From assembly GCF_040802235.1 (NCBI RefSeq), contig NC_133161.1, positions 145,629,121 to 145,693,120 of the forward strand: DNA of 64,000 nucleotides, in the 5' to 3' direction. Positions 20,331 to 33,929 of the stretch are shown here, piece after piece. The translations under genes and the position numbers were made by a program. The notes beneath the pieces are model-generated. The model was not told where the DNA came from, searched no databases, and saw only the letters and a program-made list of their open reading frames with translations. Origin of the DNA: Manis javanica (lineage: Eukaryota > Chordata > Mammalia > Pholidota > Manidae). The first letter of the stretch is position 1, and the number at the start of each line of letters is the position of its first letter.

Positions 20331-20940
20331 CCTCCCGTTGACTCCAGGACAGGGGTGTTGGCGGGAGCAGATTCCCCCCAGACCCACTTTAGTCTCAGAG
20401 AGTGAAGGGAAAAGAGAGAAGGATCGGCCAGAGGAGACAGTCCGGGGAGACCTGGACAGGCCGACTGCTTACAGCTTTGGGCCAAGATCTTTATGACGTC
20501 CTGCTGCAAATGCGGGCTCACCAGTGACAAATAAAACTTGACAGGCCAAACACCTAAAGAGAACTCAGCATTTCCGTACACCAGGTGGGCACACCCTTGA
20601 GCTGTCCGTGATGCTGGGGGAAAGGAACAGGAATGGGGAAGGTCCAGCCTGGGGGGCTTTCGGGAGGAGGGGGCTTCTGAAGCTTCTTGGATGTGGCAGC
20701 AAGGCAAACATGAGGAGGGGGTATCCTGGTCAGATCCTTATGAACTCTTTCCCTTCCCTCTCCACGACGGTCACACGGACTGCGAGCTACTGAGCTTTCA
20801 CTTCACTTTTGGATTTTCCTCAATTCAGACACAAATTGAGTTTCCAACAACCAAGGTTGGGAAATAGTTGGATATTGAATGAATTCTTAACCTCAAGAAC
20901 AAGAACAGACTTGTCTGTGGGCATGGCATTCCCTCCATGA

Positions 20941-20954
20941 CCACCAGAGGGAGC
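20941..20954 (+). promoter_or_regulatory. CTCF-like motif, plus orientation
   Basis: CCACCAGAGGGAGC matches the CTCF core at 11 of 12 positions. Together with the minus-strand match at 19958 it forms a divergent pair about 1 kb apart. Confidence 0.55.
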
Positions 20955-23287
20955 ATGTGTCAGTCCAGATCCCCTTCAAACTGGGTTTTCAACTCGTCTT
21001 TCCCAGGGCTGGGGGCGCTTGGCTGAGAGTGGGGACCCCCTGCGTGGTCAGCCGGTGCCCTGGTTTCCTGGGACGGCAGTGAGCTCTCTCATTCCGTTTG
21101 CTCACCCCTCCGGTGTATCACTTGCCCTACTCCGGGGTAAATTCTCGGCTGCGGGGTCTTGAGCCTTCACTCTGGAAAGGCGGAGATCGTGTGATCTGCA
21201 CACCTGCCCCTGTGTTTGGGCGACCGCGAGGCCTCTAACCCCATAGTCTGCGTTCACCAACGTGTTGAGCAGGACCCGGAGGGAGGCAGAGCGTTCAGCA
21301 GGGACGTTCCTGTGGAGGCAAGTGGAAGAGGCTGGTTGCCGGAACGGAGCTTCTCAGCCGCAGCTGCAGAGGTTCTGACTGAATTGACTGCGTGTCAGTG
21401 GTTTGTAAGCCTCCCCTGGTGGAGTTAATGACTCCACGTGGAGTCAGAGTCTAAGGTCACTGGGCCTGGTACATGAGCAGGGCCGGGGGTGAGAAGAGAG
21501 GCTGCACAGGGGCAGATGGGGGCGGAGGCTCAGAGGGCGCAGGGCAGCCTTGACCCGCCTCACAGTCCGGGAGGGGCAGACCGCTCCCCCTGGCCCTGTC
21601 AGGGCCTCACTCAGCTGCCTCAGGACAGTGTGCTTGGGGCACCCAAAGGCTGGAGCCAGGGGCCTCCTGCGCACGCTCTGCCTGGCCTTCCTCACAGCAC
21701 CCGTGGGCAGGAGGAGCTGGACATGAGGTTTGCGGGGGACAGAATTAGCCGGGGACCCCCTATCCCATGCTGGAGGGACCATCTCACCCGCCTCTGCACA
21801 CCCTGGGGATGGGGCGCTCACATACGTGGAGCAGTGCGGGCAGAGAAGGAGCCCTGGGCAGGGAGAGGGGTGGGCAGCTGGTCCTCCGGCCGGCACTCCC
21901 TGGCTGGGAGCCCCAGGCAGGGCCTTCTTCCTGCACTGATTTCCCCATCACAGGAACTAGAGGCGTGGACTGGATGGTCCCTAATCCCCGTAGCATTGAT
22001 CTCCTTCCCAGGGTGGGGGTGCCCCTGACAAGGGACTCTGATTTTTCTAAACTTTGGGACCTTGGGGGAGACCCCCCAGCAATCCTGAACCCCCCTAACT
22101 GAGAAAGAAGGGGGCTCCCTTAACCACCCTGAGGATCTCCACCAGCCCTACCTCTGTCAAAGGGGTGGGCTTCCTGGGCAACAAGAGTGGAGGGGAGGGG
22201 CTGGGCTGAAGAGGGGCCCAGGGTGTCGGGGGCATTGCGTGTGCCCCCGGGCCTTCCTCCCACCTCTCGCTCCTGGGCAGTGAGCCTGCTGCCTCTGGAG
22301 GGATTAATCGCCTCCCTGTTGATCCGCAGCCTCGGGTGGCTGGGCTCTGAACCGCCTTGCAGCACAGGCCCCTGGGGTGGCAGTGACCTGTTCCTCGCCA
22401 GGCGCCCGTCCTTCACCCTCCGCCTGACCAGTGCCTGGCTAGGGGAGATCAGAGGCAAATGCCGCGGCCCGGCCTGTCATTGTGGTGAATCCTCGGCTAG
22501 GATGATGCACTGGGCCTGGGCCGTGCTGAGCCCAGGCCTGGCCTGCGAGAGCCGGGGAGTGCCTGAGGGACCAGGCCTCGGTGTCCCCTTCCGGGACTGG
22601 GGACAGTTTACTTTGTTTGCAGTTGAGTTGCAGGGGAGGTGATGAGACACCAGGGCGAGAGGTGTCCCCCAGGCGTGGACACCTCATGCTCAGAAGGGTG
22701 GTGGCAGCTTCTGGGGTGCAGCTCCCCAAGCTCTGACTTGGGAGCTGATATTTCAGGCTTGGTGGGCTGCGTGCTCCGGCCCTGCCTGGCCCCCCACAGC
22801 CCTGTCCCCCAGCCCCGGAGGCCCTCTGGTGCTCCCTGCTGAGGTTTGTCTCTAAAGCTCAGAACTTGGTTCCCTTTTCAAGAAGTTCTCAGCGTCACTT
22901 CCCTGAAGGGCCCCTTCGGTGTCACTGGGAGGAATTCCCCAGGTAAGTGCGGCAGAAGGAGGGAAGAAGAGGGAATTTCCAAGCTGGGGCAGCCATCTGT
23001 GGTCCCCAGAACATCACCCGCAGCTCAGGCCAGCCAGCGCTGGGGAAGGTGGAAAACTGGTTTCACCACAAACTCTGCCCTCAGCCTGCTAGGCGGCCTG
23101 GAGAAGGCCTCACCTGTCTCTGGACTTGGCTTTGGGAAAAGCGAACACAAGACAAAAATTCCAGGTGTCGGCTTCAAAGTCAAGGGTCTCGGGGGAGGGT
23201 TAAGTGGGGAGCTGAGGCTGATCCCATTGTTTCCTCCTGCCCCCAGCAGAGCTGTGCTGGGGAGAGCTGAGTGCACATGCATGTGTG

Positions 23288-23317
23288 CACACACACAGAC
23301 ACACACACACACACACC
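23288..23317. repeat. (CA)n microsatellite
   Basis: About 15 CA units with one GA interruption. Confidence 0.95.
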
Positions 23318-23719
23318 CCACTGAGACATGCAGGCACCCCATGCTTGCTTCCTTATAGTAGTTAAAGCAGAGGTGCCAGGCGAGTGAGGAAAGAGACAAG
23401 AAGACACACTTGACAGAGCAAAGGAGACAAGGCCGGCTTGGCCCAGAGCCAGGGGCATGTGGGCCTCTCTCTGGCCTTTGTTGTCCTGAAAGGCCTATCA
23501 ATCAGTAACAGAGTCATGCCAAGCCCAGCCTGCCTGAGAGCCAGGCGTTCTCGTCTCTGAAGTATTTCAGGTCTCAGGTCCGTGGACCGTATGCACCCGA
23601 GGCAGCTAATAGGATCACCAGGGTAGGGCCTCAGTCCTTAGAGCAGCCTGGAGCATGAGGGGGAGAGGCCTGTGGGGCCTGGGCTTTGCCCCTGGGACCT
23701 GCCGGGGCCCGCTACATCT

Positions 23720-23900
23720 CCCTGGATTCAGACCATCCCTTCCTGTCCACTTGCCCCACTACCAGCCAAGTATGTAAAGGCAGGGGTTGCATCCAGCGGT
23801 TCTCCCACTGACCCCCAGTGCCCAGCCCCTCCCTGGTTCATAGTATGTGTGCAATAAATCTCTGTTACATTTATTGCAATAGACCAGAGGATGCCCAGAG
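23720..23900 (+). repeat. L2 LINE 3' fragment
   Basis: The order gtaaaggcaggggttgcatc, acccccagtgcccagcccct and atagtatgtgtgcaataaat matches the 3' end of L2 on the + strand. The AATAAA-like string at 23850 belongs to this repeat and is not taken as a gene end. Confidence 0.7.
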
Positions 23901-24064
23901 GAATGAATGAGTGGTGAGTGATGACCCACAGGCTCCTGAGGGACAAGGAGAGGTGTTGGCATGCAACCTGGGCAGGCGGGAGGGAGGGTGGTGCCTGCAC
24001 TCACCTGGCTTCAGGTGCTGGGGACCCACCCCAGTGACAGCCAGCATCTCTCCTTCGGTGTCAT

Positions 24065-24190
24065 GGTAAAGTCACAGGCTTTGGAATCAGCTGGCGCAGA
24101 CTTGAGCCCTGGCTTGGCCAACTGGGAGACATGGGATGTGGGCAAGTACCCCGGAGCCTCAGTTTCCCCAGTGGAGAAACAATTTCTGAC
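24065..24190 (+). repeat. MIR SINE fragment
   Basis: tcacaggctttggaatcagc, cagacttgagccctggcttg and cggagcctcagtttccccag fit + strand MIR. Confidence 0.78.
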
Positions 24191-25464
24191 TTGTGGAGGT
24201 CCCTTATTTGTGACCAGTCCTTGCTGACCAGTGTCGCTAAGGCGCTTTCAGGGCTGACACCTGATGCTGCCTTTTCTGGGCCCGTCCAGGCCCCTCAGGC
24301 ACTTCTTAATGCTTTAAAGTTTAGGACAGCTCTGTCCCATGCATTCTTCTCAGGATACTGTTCAGGGAGGGCCAAGATGCTGAGGTGCCCTGTGTCCACT
24401 CTCAGACCGTCCAGGGCCTCGGGAGAGGCTGGTGCAACCACAGGTCCCAGCGCCAGACACCCCTTAGCACCACCTGAGCCACCACGTAGACCTGGCCTGG
24501 CCCATCCTTGGGGAGGGCCCTCTGCCAGCTCAGCTATGGGCTCCCCAGTTCCTCTGAGACCAGCAGAGGGTAGTTTACAGCTATTGTGCTGGAACCACAG
24601 AAAGTTATGAGAAAAATGTCTAGGTTATAGTTTTCCCCTTTGTGGGGGTATGTGTGTGTGTGTTGCTGGTGGCACTGGAACTGGGGGGAGCTGAGCAGAC
24701 CAGAAGCAGGGAGGCACTAAGCAGAGGGTGGCCCAGCATCTGGAGACCTAGGTCAAGGGTCGGTTTGACCCTGCCTCCCTGCAGCCCCTCTCTGAACCTC
24801 AGCCCTCAGGTGAGAATGAGAGGATGCTGCTTGTCCCTTCCAGCAGTGCCCAGAGGCTGACATGGAAACAGCTGGGGCAGGAGGTGAGGCAGATTATGGC
24901 ATCACCTATGAGACGCCCTGGGGGTGGAGGGCAGGGCTGGTGAGTGAAGAACCCGGCTGTGCTGTGCAGCTGCTGGCAGCCGCATACCATCCTGTGGCAC
25001 TAGGGGGAGGCAAATAACCAGATTCTCCACACAGAGGCCTGGGAACCAAGTCAGAGCAGAACAGCAGGGGGGATGGCAGAGACTCCCTGGCAGGGGGCAG
25101 GCAGCTGGATGTCCCTGCAGAGAGCAGAGCCCCCCCCCAACCAGGGGCCAGGCAGAGCAAGGGGGCACAGGCCTACCCTTCCCAAACTGCCCTCTCCAGG
25201 GAGTGTGGGTCTGGACATGCTGAGTAGGGCCTGTCCACCGTCCCTGGAGCTCTGCGCTGAGCCCCTTTGCCAAATGGCGCAGGATTTCTCCTGATCCTGG
25301 GGTCTCTGGACAAACTCCTGATGTCACCTGTCCCCAGGTCTGAGGCATTCCTGGCAGTTTTGAAAGACTCGCTGTTCTAGATTTTTCCGCTTCTCAAACC
25401 ATGCAGTAAAAATGACAGGAAGCAGGACAGTTGTAGTGGAGGAGGGGCTGGGGGTGGGACAAAA

Positions 25465-25650
25465 CAGACTTGACTATGAAGCTTGGCTTCACCACTCACT
25501 AGCTGGGAAGCACTGGGCAAGTCCCTCCATGTCTCTGAACCTCAGTCTCCTCTTCTGTAAAATGGGGTTTATAACATCTAATTCATTAAAGAAACCGAAT
25601 AAGGTCATCTGTATAAACAAGATATGTAAGACATAAAGCGCTACCTCAAT
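25465..25650 (+). repeat. MIR SINE
   Basis: tcaccactcactagctggga, ctgggcaagtccctccatgt, cctcagtctcctcttctgta and aaatggggtttataacatct are the MIR landmarks in order. Confidence 0.85.
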
Positions 25651-26194
25651 GCAATGTGGGTTTTAATTGAGGGATGAAGCAGTGTTTTCACTCAGTTGGG
25701 TGATTGCAAACTTTTTCAGTCATTCAGCAAAATTCTTATTGACTATTTGAATATCAAGTATGTGCCAGGCACTGTTAGGTGTTCTGACAAGCTTAAGTGG
25801 CAACTGTTATGAAACTGCAGAGCATAAGCCCACAGAAGACCTTCTAGTCCAGTGCTTCCCCAAAACCAGTCCCAAAACCCATGCTAAGCTGCTTCCCTGG
25901 GAAGAGTAGAATACACATCCCTGATTCTGCAGCCGGGATCCCCTCCTGTGTGCTTGTGTGGGCTTGTGTGCACGCCCTTGCGCAGCTGAGTTCAGGAGCC
26001 ACTGACCTAGCTCAGCCCCTGGCTAAAGGAGGAACTAAGCCCCAGAGATGTTAGATGTGTTCAGAGGACAGGACATGACATGCCAGGGGCTTCGGAGCAC
26101 CTGTGCCTTTTATACTTTCCCAAAGGAGCCAGGACCCCCAGTCTCAGGTTTCCTGTCTGAAGTTTGGCCTCTGAGAATGTGTGTCGGCAGAGCA

Positions 26195-26320
26195 TCCAGA
26201 ATGTGGAATCGGAGGACTTGAGGGGGGTCCGAGCTCCGTCACTTAGTGACTACGTGACCTTCAGCAAGCCGCTTGCTCCGTGAAGCCTCAGGCGCCTCAT
26301 CTGTAAGTTGGGGCGATTGA
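26195..26320 (+). repeat. MIR SINE fragment
   Basis: ccgtcacttagtgactacgt, gaccttcagcaagccgcttg and aggcgcctcatctgtaagtt match + strand MIR. Confidence 0.75.
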
Positions 26321-27489
26321 TGCCTGTCTCACTGTGGGCGCTGATGTGTTTGTGCTTCACACATGTGCTGAAGGCCTCACAACTCCTTTTCACTCAGGTT
26401 ACAACCAGCCCCAGACTGACTTTTCTAAGGAGAATTCCCACAGGCTAAACTTTCTCTTCTTTTCCCAAGTACAACTGAATCTGTTATGGAAAGAGGATTC
26501 TCTGAATGGGAGTAGCTCCCACCCCAACTCACCCCATCCCAAGGTTTCATGTGCTGGTCTTTGGGCGACACCTGCTGGCCATGGCAGGCACCGCGTCCTC
26601 TTCTAGCCAAACAACTCCACAGAGAAAACTTACTTGCCTGTCTCCTTAGGGCCTTCACAGCCGCACTTCCACTGGGGGTTATGTTCCCATTTTATAGCCT
26701 AGGACAGTGAGACCTATCCACCCAGTTCATGAGAGACACAGTGAACATCTGACTCCTGGTGCTTCAGCTCCATCTCCCCCATCTCTCTTGCTTTTAGACT
26801 GGACAGGACTGGGGTCGTTCCCTCCTAGGCAGAGGAGAATACCCTAAATCATCCTGAAATAGGAACTGGGGATACAGGTGTGGCCAGGGTTAAGGGCCAG
26901 GCTGGTTGAGGAAGATTTGTTGTCCTGACAGCAACCCCACCAGACAGAAGACCACCACGTCTGGCTGTTCCCCATCTCCAGCGGGGCCAGATGCTGGCAG
27001 GCTTCAGCGAGGAGGCTTGGGGCAGCCCTTTGGCCAGGCTGTGAGGTAAGGGCTTTGGGACAGGCTGAGCAGAGGGCATCTGTGCCCCGAGGGTGCAGCC
27101 CAGCTGGGTCCGGCGGTGGCTCACGGAAGTTCAGTGCCGGGGTGGGGCAGGTGGGGGGCGGGGAGGTGTACCCGGCCCAAGCTACTTCCCAGGGAGGACG
27201 GCATAGTGACTGAGAATGAGATTTGGCCTTATTAAAGGGTCTATGGAGGAAATTATATAATGCATGAGATTTGCTTCAGAAAACAATCCCTGGTGGTGCT
27301 AAGTGGGGGCAGTATGGGAATACAGAAGAAACAAGATTGGCCGCTAGTTCACACTTGCAGCTGGAAGATAGGTGTGTGGTAGTTCATTTTACTCTTCTTT
27401 CTACTTTTGAGAAGCTTAAATCTGTCCTATTAAAAGCCTTCTAAAAACGTGACAACAGAAACACTATTAACCACCTTCCATTGCATTAG

Positions 27490-27740
27490 AGAATAAAGAC
27501 TGAAGTCAGGCTGTCCCGCTCAAAGTGTGGGCATCTGATGCCTGCTACTTGTGTGAGGCGGACACCTTACTTAATTTCTCTATGCCTCAGTTTCATTGTC
27601 TGTAAAATGGGGGTGATAATAACGATGCCAATCTTATAGGGCTGTTTCAGAGGTTAACTGAGATTATACATCTCACATACTTAGCATGGTGCTGGACCCA
27701 CAGCAAGTGTACAATTATAATAATCATTATTATTAGGAGT
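27490..27740 (+). repeat. MIR SINE
   Basis: tatgcctcagtttcattgtc, tgtaaaatgggggtgataat, tatagggctgtttcagaggt and the 3' tail acagcaagtgtacaattata make a nearly complete + strand MIR. Confidence 0.88.
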
Positions 27741-30700
27741 CTGTGGCTCTGGTTATAATATGCCAAATGGTTAAGCTCCTCTGGCTGATTCAGAAAAACG
27801 ATTGGCCAATCAGTTCAGCAAACAAGGTTCTACCAGAGGAGTCTTGGAAGACACAGCCCTGGGGGCCCTCATGCTGGGCATGTGGGTGTGTCAGATGGTT
27901 GGACGCACCCAACAGATCCTAGCTCTCCTGAAACCCCCCAGGGAGGCCCTTCTCCCCAGCTGTGCCTGCCCAGGGTCTTCCTGTCACGCACACCCTGCCT
28001 TGGTTTTCCTCTGACCACTTCTTCCTCTGGGCTTAAGCAGCTCTCTTCACAGACTCACCAAATCTCAGCCCTGGGTGAGCTCTTACAGATCACCCAAGCC
28101 AGGCCAGCCTCCCAGCCTCCCTGAGGGCCGTCCTGGCTGCCGAGGACAGAGGTCGGCGGACAGAGGCTGAGGACAGCAGCACAATCTGGGCCATGAATGC
28201 CGAAGCAGACAGGACAGATGTGGGCTCCTAGCCCTGCCCTGTCACTCTCGCCGTGTGGCCTGGGATGCACTCCATCTGCCTGGCCACCATCTCCTCCTCT
28301 GTGATGCAAGTACTTGCAGCCGGAGGTCTCCTTGCCCCTTCCTCGGAGGCCTCCCTCTGTCGCGCCCTCTGGGTCTCCTGCCCCGCAGAGTGTGACTCCC
28401 TCAGAGCAGCCGCTCCGAGTTGGACTTTCCAGGGATGCTGGGAGCCCCTTGCCCAGGGGCTGGACATACATGCTGGAAGCGTGAATGAACTCACAAGAAA
28501 TGCCTCCTCCGAGTTGAGTGTAGCAGTGGCCAGTGAAAGCATGGAGTTTGCAGACCAGGGGAAATAGCAAACACGCCCAAATACCTCCTATTGTGTCTAC
28601 CACCGGTGGGTTCCCCATGCCCATTAATTAGCATTTTAAAGGCTCTGGGAAGTCCTGCAGTGAAAGAAACCTATTTACCTTTGTTTTTGCCAGTGTTTTC
28701 CAAACCTATCTGAGTATAATTTAGTTTTGGCCTATCACCTATTCCCTTTTCATGACACACTTGGGAAACGTGGTATTAGGTCTACTTGCCTTTTCAGGCA
28801 GGTTTGTTTAAAATAAGGTCAAATTTGGTAAAGATACTAAGCTTTCGAGGCCACTGTGGCCTGCGAGGGAGCCCTTGTCTCTTCACTCCCGCACTCTGAG
28901 CCGAGGCCCGCCACCTCCCTGAGGCCAGGTGCAGACTGCACAGGTTGTACGGAGTCTTGCCCCCTTGTGTAGGGGATGCCATTTGATCCGTGCGGCATTC
29001 ATCTCCCAACATTCCACAAACAGTGTGTCTAGTCATGTGTTTCCTCCTTCCGCATACTGTGCAGCAGGGTCACGGGGCTAAGGAGTCCAGCCCAGCAGTA
29101 ATTCATAGGAAAGAGACCCGGCTTTATTGGCATGTCTGTCCCCAAAGTCAATAAAATCTCAGGCAACAATAAGAGAAGTTCAGATACTGATCTAGGGGCG
29201 ACAGTTCCTGTCCTCAGGGCTGCCGGACCTCATCTGGATGTGCTCGGTCTGTTCTGTTTCTAACAGGGCTGTTGTTCAAGTTGAGTGTGTGCAGAAGGGA
29301 AAGCAGAGGGTGAAGGGTCTGGAAATTATGTCAGAAGAGAAGGAGCTGCCAGAACAGGAATATTTAGCCTCACAAAAGGAAGGCCTGGGGGAGCCTGTGG
29401 TAGCTGTTCTCAAATATCGGAGAAGCTGTCATCTGGCGGAGACTGGGCACGTCCTGTGAACTCCAGAGGGCTAAGGCAGATGGGGTTCAGGAGAGAAAAG
29501 AGTGTGTGGGTGCTCGCCTGGGGTGAGGTCAGCGTGCATAGGGAGCCCCTTGACCCCAGAAGCATTTAAGCAGGGATGGTATTAGCACTGTCTGGTGGTA
29601 TAAAGGGAGACCGTGGGTGTGCGATGGGGCAGGGATAGGTGAGCTCTAAGGCTGTTGGGCTGATGTCACCCACTGTCCCCACACAATGTCCTTGGTCGCC
29701 TTCTCTACCCCAGACAGCATTCCAGCCACCCCTACAGCAGGTGGACTTTCCCTGCTCAGAGAGGCAGGAGGGCTTGCTGGTAACACCCATGATCTGGGAT
29801 TTTGAGGGGCTTCTCTGTCCCCCATGCTGATGGCTCTCAATCACAGTGACAGGAGGGACATTGTCCCACAGGGAGGGGTAGAGGGGATTAGGGTGCACTA
29901 AGCTGTCCTTCGTGCCAGAGGTCCTCCAGTTTGTGGACCGACAGGTCAGGCCCATGGGGAAATGGCCAGAATTCTTGGGAAGAGGACATTCATCCAAGCC
30001 TGGCCATGACCATGGGCGCAGGCCTTGACTTCCCTTCACCGAGGACAACCTCCTCAGGGAGCTATGGCGTATTTAAGGAACACCTGTGTGTGAAGCCCTG
30101 TACACACATACAAAGTACACGTTGTGTTTCATCTCTGAGGCAAGGAGCTCGTGGGAAGAGCCCTGGGCCAGAATCCAGAAAACCTGCTTCCAAACCCAGC
30201 TCAGCCACCGCAGTGTGGCCTGAGGAAATTGCCTGGGATCCTTTCAGGTTTTGTAGGGCCTGAAGCTTAGACCGTTGGGAGAAATTTCTTCAGGGAGAAT
30301 AGTACAAAATTATGAAGATAAAATTAGGTACAAATGTGATTCTTTACTTAGGACAATAATAAGAAATTGCAATAAATTACAAATCTTGAAAAAGCTGCCC
30401 GAGTACCAGAACATCCCAAAATTTGGGCACGTGACATGTTCATGCTGGCTGCCTGATGCACCTCTACAAGGCTTTTGAAAAAATTACTCTGCTCACAATT
30501 TTACACAGCTGACTTCTGGCTCTGTACGTTTGGACCCTTTTACCTCCTCCACTACATGCACACACCCCTAGGGCAGGCACCTCAGGCCACGGTCATATTG
30601 TGATACAACTCTGGCCCTGTAACTTTGTAACTTCGTGTCACAAAGCCAAGTGACTTGGCCCAGTGGTAGGAATATTCATGTAAGCCATTCCCTACACTGG

Positions 30701-32469
30701 GATGGTTACATAGTAGATCCTTTGAAGCCCATAAATATATTCCAGCAACCCCAAATCTAATAGATCCATCACTCATTACATGTTAGGGAATCTTGGGTCA
30801 GATTCCTCAATGCACACCAGATCTGGAAAAATCAGAGTGGGGAAAAGAGGAGCAGTCATAATTGATTGCAGTTAAACTATAGTATTCTACCAAATTACCA
30901 GTACTGTTTGACCTTGTGGCCACATTACCAGGGCCCATTGGGACCCTGAAGGTTAAGCCTTATTAGTTTCCTGGTAGGTCTGCCTCTGGGCACATCACAA
31001 ACCTCTCTGAGCTTCATTTTCTTCATCTACATAATGAGCAAAACAATTCGGGTCCAGCCTGTTTTTGGAGAGACTCAGAAATGAAAGCAAACTGAAGCCT
31101 GTGGACCCTGAAAGGCCAGTGTGAGGATGACAGTGAAGACGATGGGGACGCCGGCTGTGCAGGTCGGCACTCTTGCCAGGTCTGATGGCCTGCCGGGTGC
31201 CCACCCTCCTAGGCCAGAACATCTAAGGGGAGAACTGCAAAGCTTAAGGCCTTGATTCCAGTCAAAGGACATGTGTCTGGAAGGCATGACCTGTGAAGTT
31301 GTAGTGAGGTATTTGCAAACTTGTAAGAAAAAGCTTTTCCAGTTATTAAATCAATATTGACCGAGTGTCCCCTAGTGCAAGATGGCACTCGGCTAGGCTC
31401 TGTAGGCATGGATCAGAAGAGTTAGAAGCCTGGTGTCTAGAAGAGGAGACAGGTCAGGCGTGTGTACAAACAGCCACCATGCAGGACAGAGGGAGGACGG
31501 CCACAGGCCAGGCTGACGTCTGGGGCAAGCAGAGCCCAGGGGGAGGCTGCAGTGCCTGACCAGGCCTGGCTATGTGAGAAGGCTTACGTAGGGGAAAAAG
31601 GAGCCTTGGGTACTTGAGAAAGGAGTGAAAAATAGAGCGTGCTTTCCAGGATAGGAGATGCTTAAATACAATGTGATGAGCGCATTTGTGTCTCTTGGGT
31701 CAGAAGACCTGCAGTGTAATTTGGGAAGCCGGCCCAGTTAGCTCCCACTCATGGAATTTTCCTTCCTTTGATTTTCTCTTAGTTTGGGTTCCTCCCACCC
31801 CACCCCAACCCCAGAGAGAAATGTGGCAGTGAGCTCCAGCGCCACAGAATTCGGAAGTCAGGGAACTTTTCTTAGTTAACTTCAGAGCTGTGGGCTGAGA
31901 GAGAACATCAGGAGAGAGGCCGCGGTTATTCCGGGGCTCCTGCCCTGCTGGGGGTTTCTGCAGCCCCTGACCAGCCCTCCTGAGACAGTGGCCTGAACAA
32001 GGGCTTCAAGACCCCAGGGACTCCCATCTGTCGGGGAGGAACTTCAGGGCTTTGAGCCCTATGTTCCAGTGATCTTAGAACCATATGTTACAATTCGAAA
32101 TGCTGAGAGGGAAAGAGGCTGAGCATGTCTAGAAATCCACTGAGCTAAGCATAAGGAAGTCCGGTTTAAGGAGTGCCTGAGTAACTTAGTGACACGTACT
32201 ACTTTTTTTGTATAGGCACCATAGTCTATGAATTTCAACGATTCATCCCGTCTCAAGAAGATGGAAGTATATTTTAGATACGCGTGCATGCATCTGGAGC
32301 AAAAACTACTTTTGCTAGCTTTTTTTGTATTTGTTTGCTTCTGAGTCTCTGTGCGTGAAAATGAGGGTTTGTTTCTTTGCCTGCATTAGAGAGAACACGC
32401 AGGTTTGTGCATATGCACACACAGCGATGCGGGCATATTTGTACTCACCTCATTTCCAGTGTTAGGCGG

Positions 32470-32620
32470 GAATATTGGTGATCATTCTAACTCAACTCTC
32501 TCATTTTACTGGCGAGAAAACTGGGTCCCAGAAAGGTAAAGTGACTTTTCCAAAATCAAGCAGCTGGCTAAGGTGGCAGAGGTGAGACTAGGACCCAGGA
32601 TTTCTGGTTTAACTCTTTCT
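32470..32620 (-). repeat. MIR SINE fragment
   Basis: ctctctcattttactggcga, gaaaactgggtcccagaaag and caaaatcaagcagctggcta match reverse-complement MIR. Confidence 0.8.
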
Positions 32621-33056
32621 ATAACATTAAAATCAGTTACAAATTGAAAAAGAGGGCAGGAAATCCCTCGTTTGTTTTTTCTCCTCCGATCAATAAATAT
32701 ACACCAAAAAGGTCAATTCCAAATTAGCTATATAGCCCCAAATGTTAAGTTTTTAATGTTGACTTGGTTCAGTATTGATTTCTTTTTATAAAAACCATAT
32801 TTATGCTGAAGTTAAAGAATTTCAGAGCACATATAAAGGCTTTGCTAAAATAATTATAAGCCTCTGTTTTTTTTTAAGAAAAGTGCCTAAAACATATAAG
32901 CTGTTGTTTGAAACTAAACAATAAAAACATCTGTTGTTTCTCATGATGGCTCTAGTCCTAATATAACATGGCAGAATAATACTCCCAAATATCCATGATT
33001 AACCTGAATCAGAGAGGGTTCACCTCCCAGTGCCTTCATGTAACTTCAACCCGCAT

Positions 33057-33101
33057 CACACACACACACACACACGTGCGCGCGCGCGCGTGCACGCACG
33101 C
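33057..33101. repeat. 45-nt alternating purine-pyrimidine tract, (CA)n(CG)n
   Basis: This is unbroken alternation from a CA run through cgtg into a CG run and back to gcacgcacgc. Such a tract is a classical candidate for left-handed Z-DNA. Confidence 0.95.
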
Positions 33102-33929
33102 CACATCATTGCTCAGCATTCTAATTCAACAACATATTGAAATTATTCATTGTTTTCACATGGATGGTGTATCCCTACTAGAAATGAATCTGACAAATTT
33201 GAGGCTTTTGTACAAAAAAAAATTAAGGTATATGCATATGTGCCAATGCAGAATATTTGGATTATATTCAGATCGCATTTGAGCACAGGTGGGCCTGCCA
33301 TTAAGTGTTTATATTTACCTGAATATGTGAATGTCTGCTTGGGCAACTGTGTTTACTCTTACTTTGGTGGGCATATATTTGTGTGCAGGTGTGAGGGCTT
33401 CCATCCAACTGGGGGCTGAGAAGTTATTATTCCTTTTACCAAAATTAAGAAATAGCTCCTCCCAAACATCAGCTGTGGGAGGAGTGTGTCAGGGTTCAAG
33501 GCGGGCATGGGTGGAACAAGTCATCCCCTCTCCTCCCCAGAGGCTCACTTTTCCGCTGCAGTTCCTGCTGACTTTGCTAAGCTAGCTCCTCCACACACAG
33601 CTCCAGGTGAGAGGGGACTTGTGGACACACCTGAGCCAGGCTGTCATTTTCAAAGATATTTTCCTATACATGAAGGAGGGATTAAACCTGGGAAATAGAA
33701 AATACAAAATCATAAGAACTGTCTGTTTTCGGGTCCCTCCCTTGTTGGTGGCCTCCCCAAGCCCTTCCAGCCCCGGGTGTGCGTCCTTCCATGCTTCTGC
33801 TGCCTCTCACAGATTCCCAGCTCCTCGGCTGGCTTCGTCACGGTGTGGAGCACAGGATGTCATCCCCACATCTCCACAGAGCTTTCCCTCCCCTGCCCCG
33901 CTCAGCGGTCAAGGTCCTCTGAGCAAAGC

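Noticed and set aside
23848-23857. AATAAA at about 23850 as a gene end
   Set aside because: It belongs to the conserved 3' end of an L2 repeat, and no exon precedes it.
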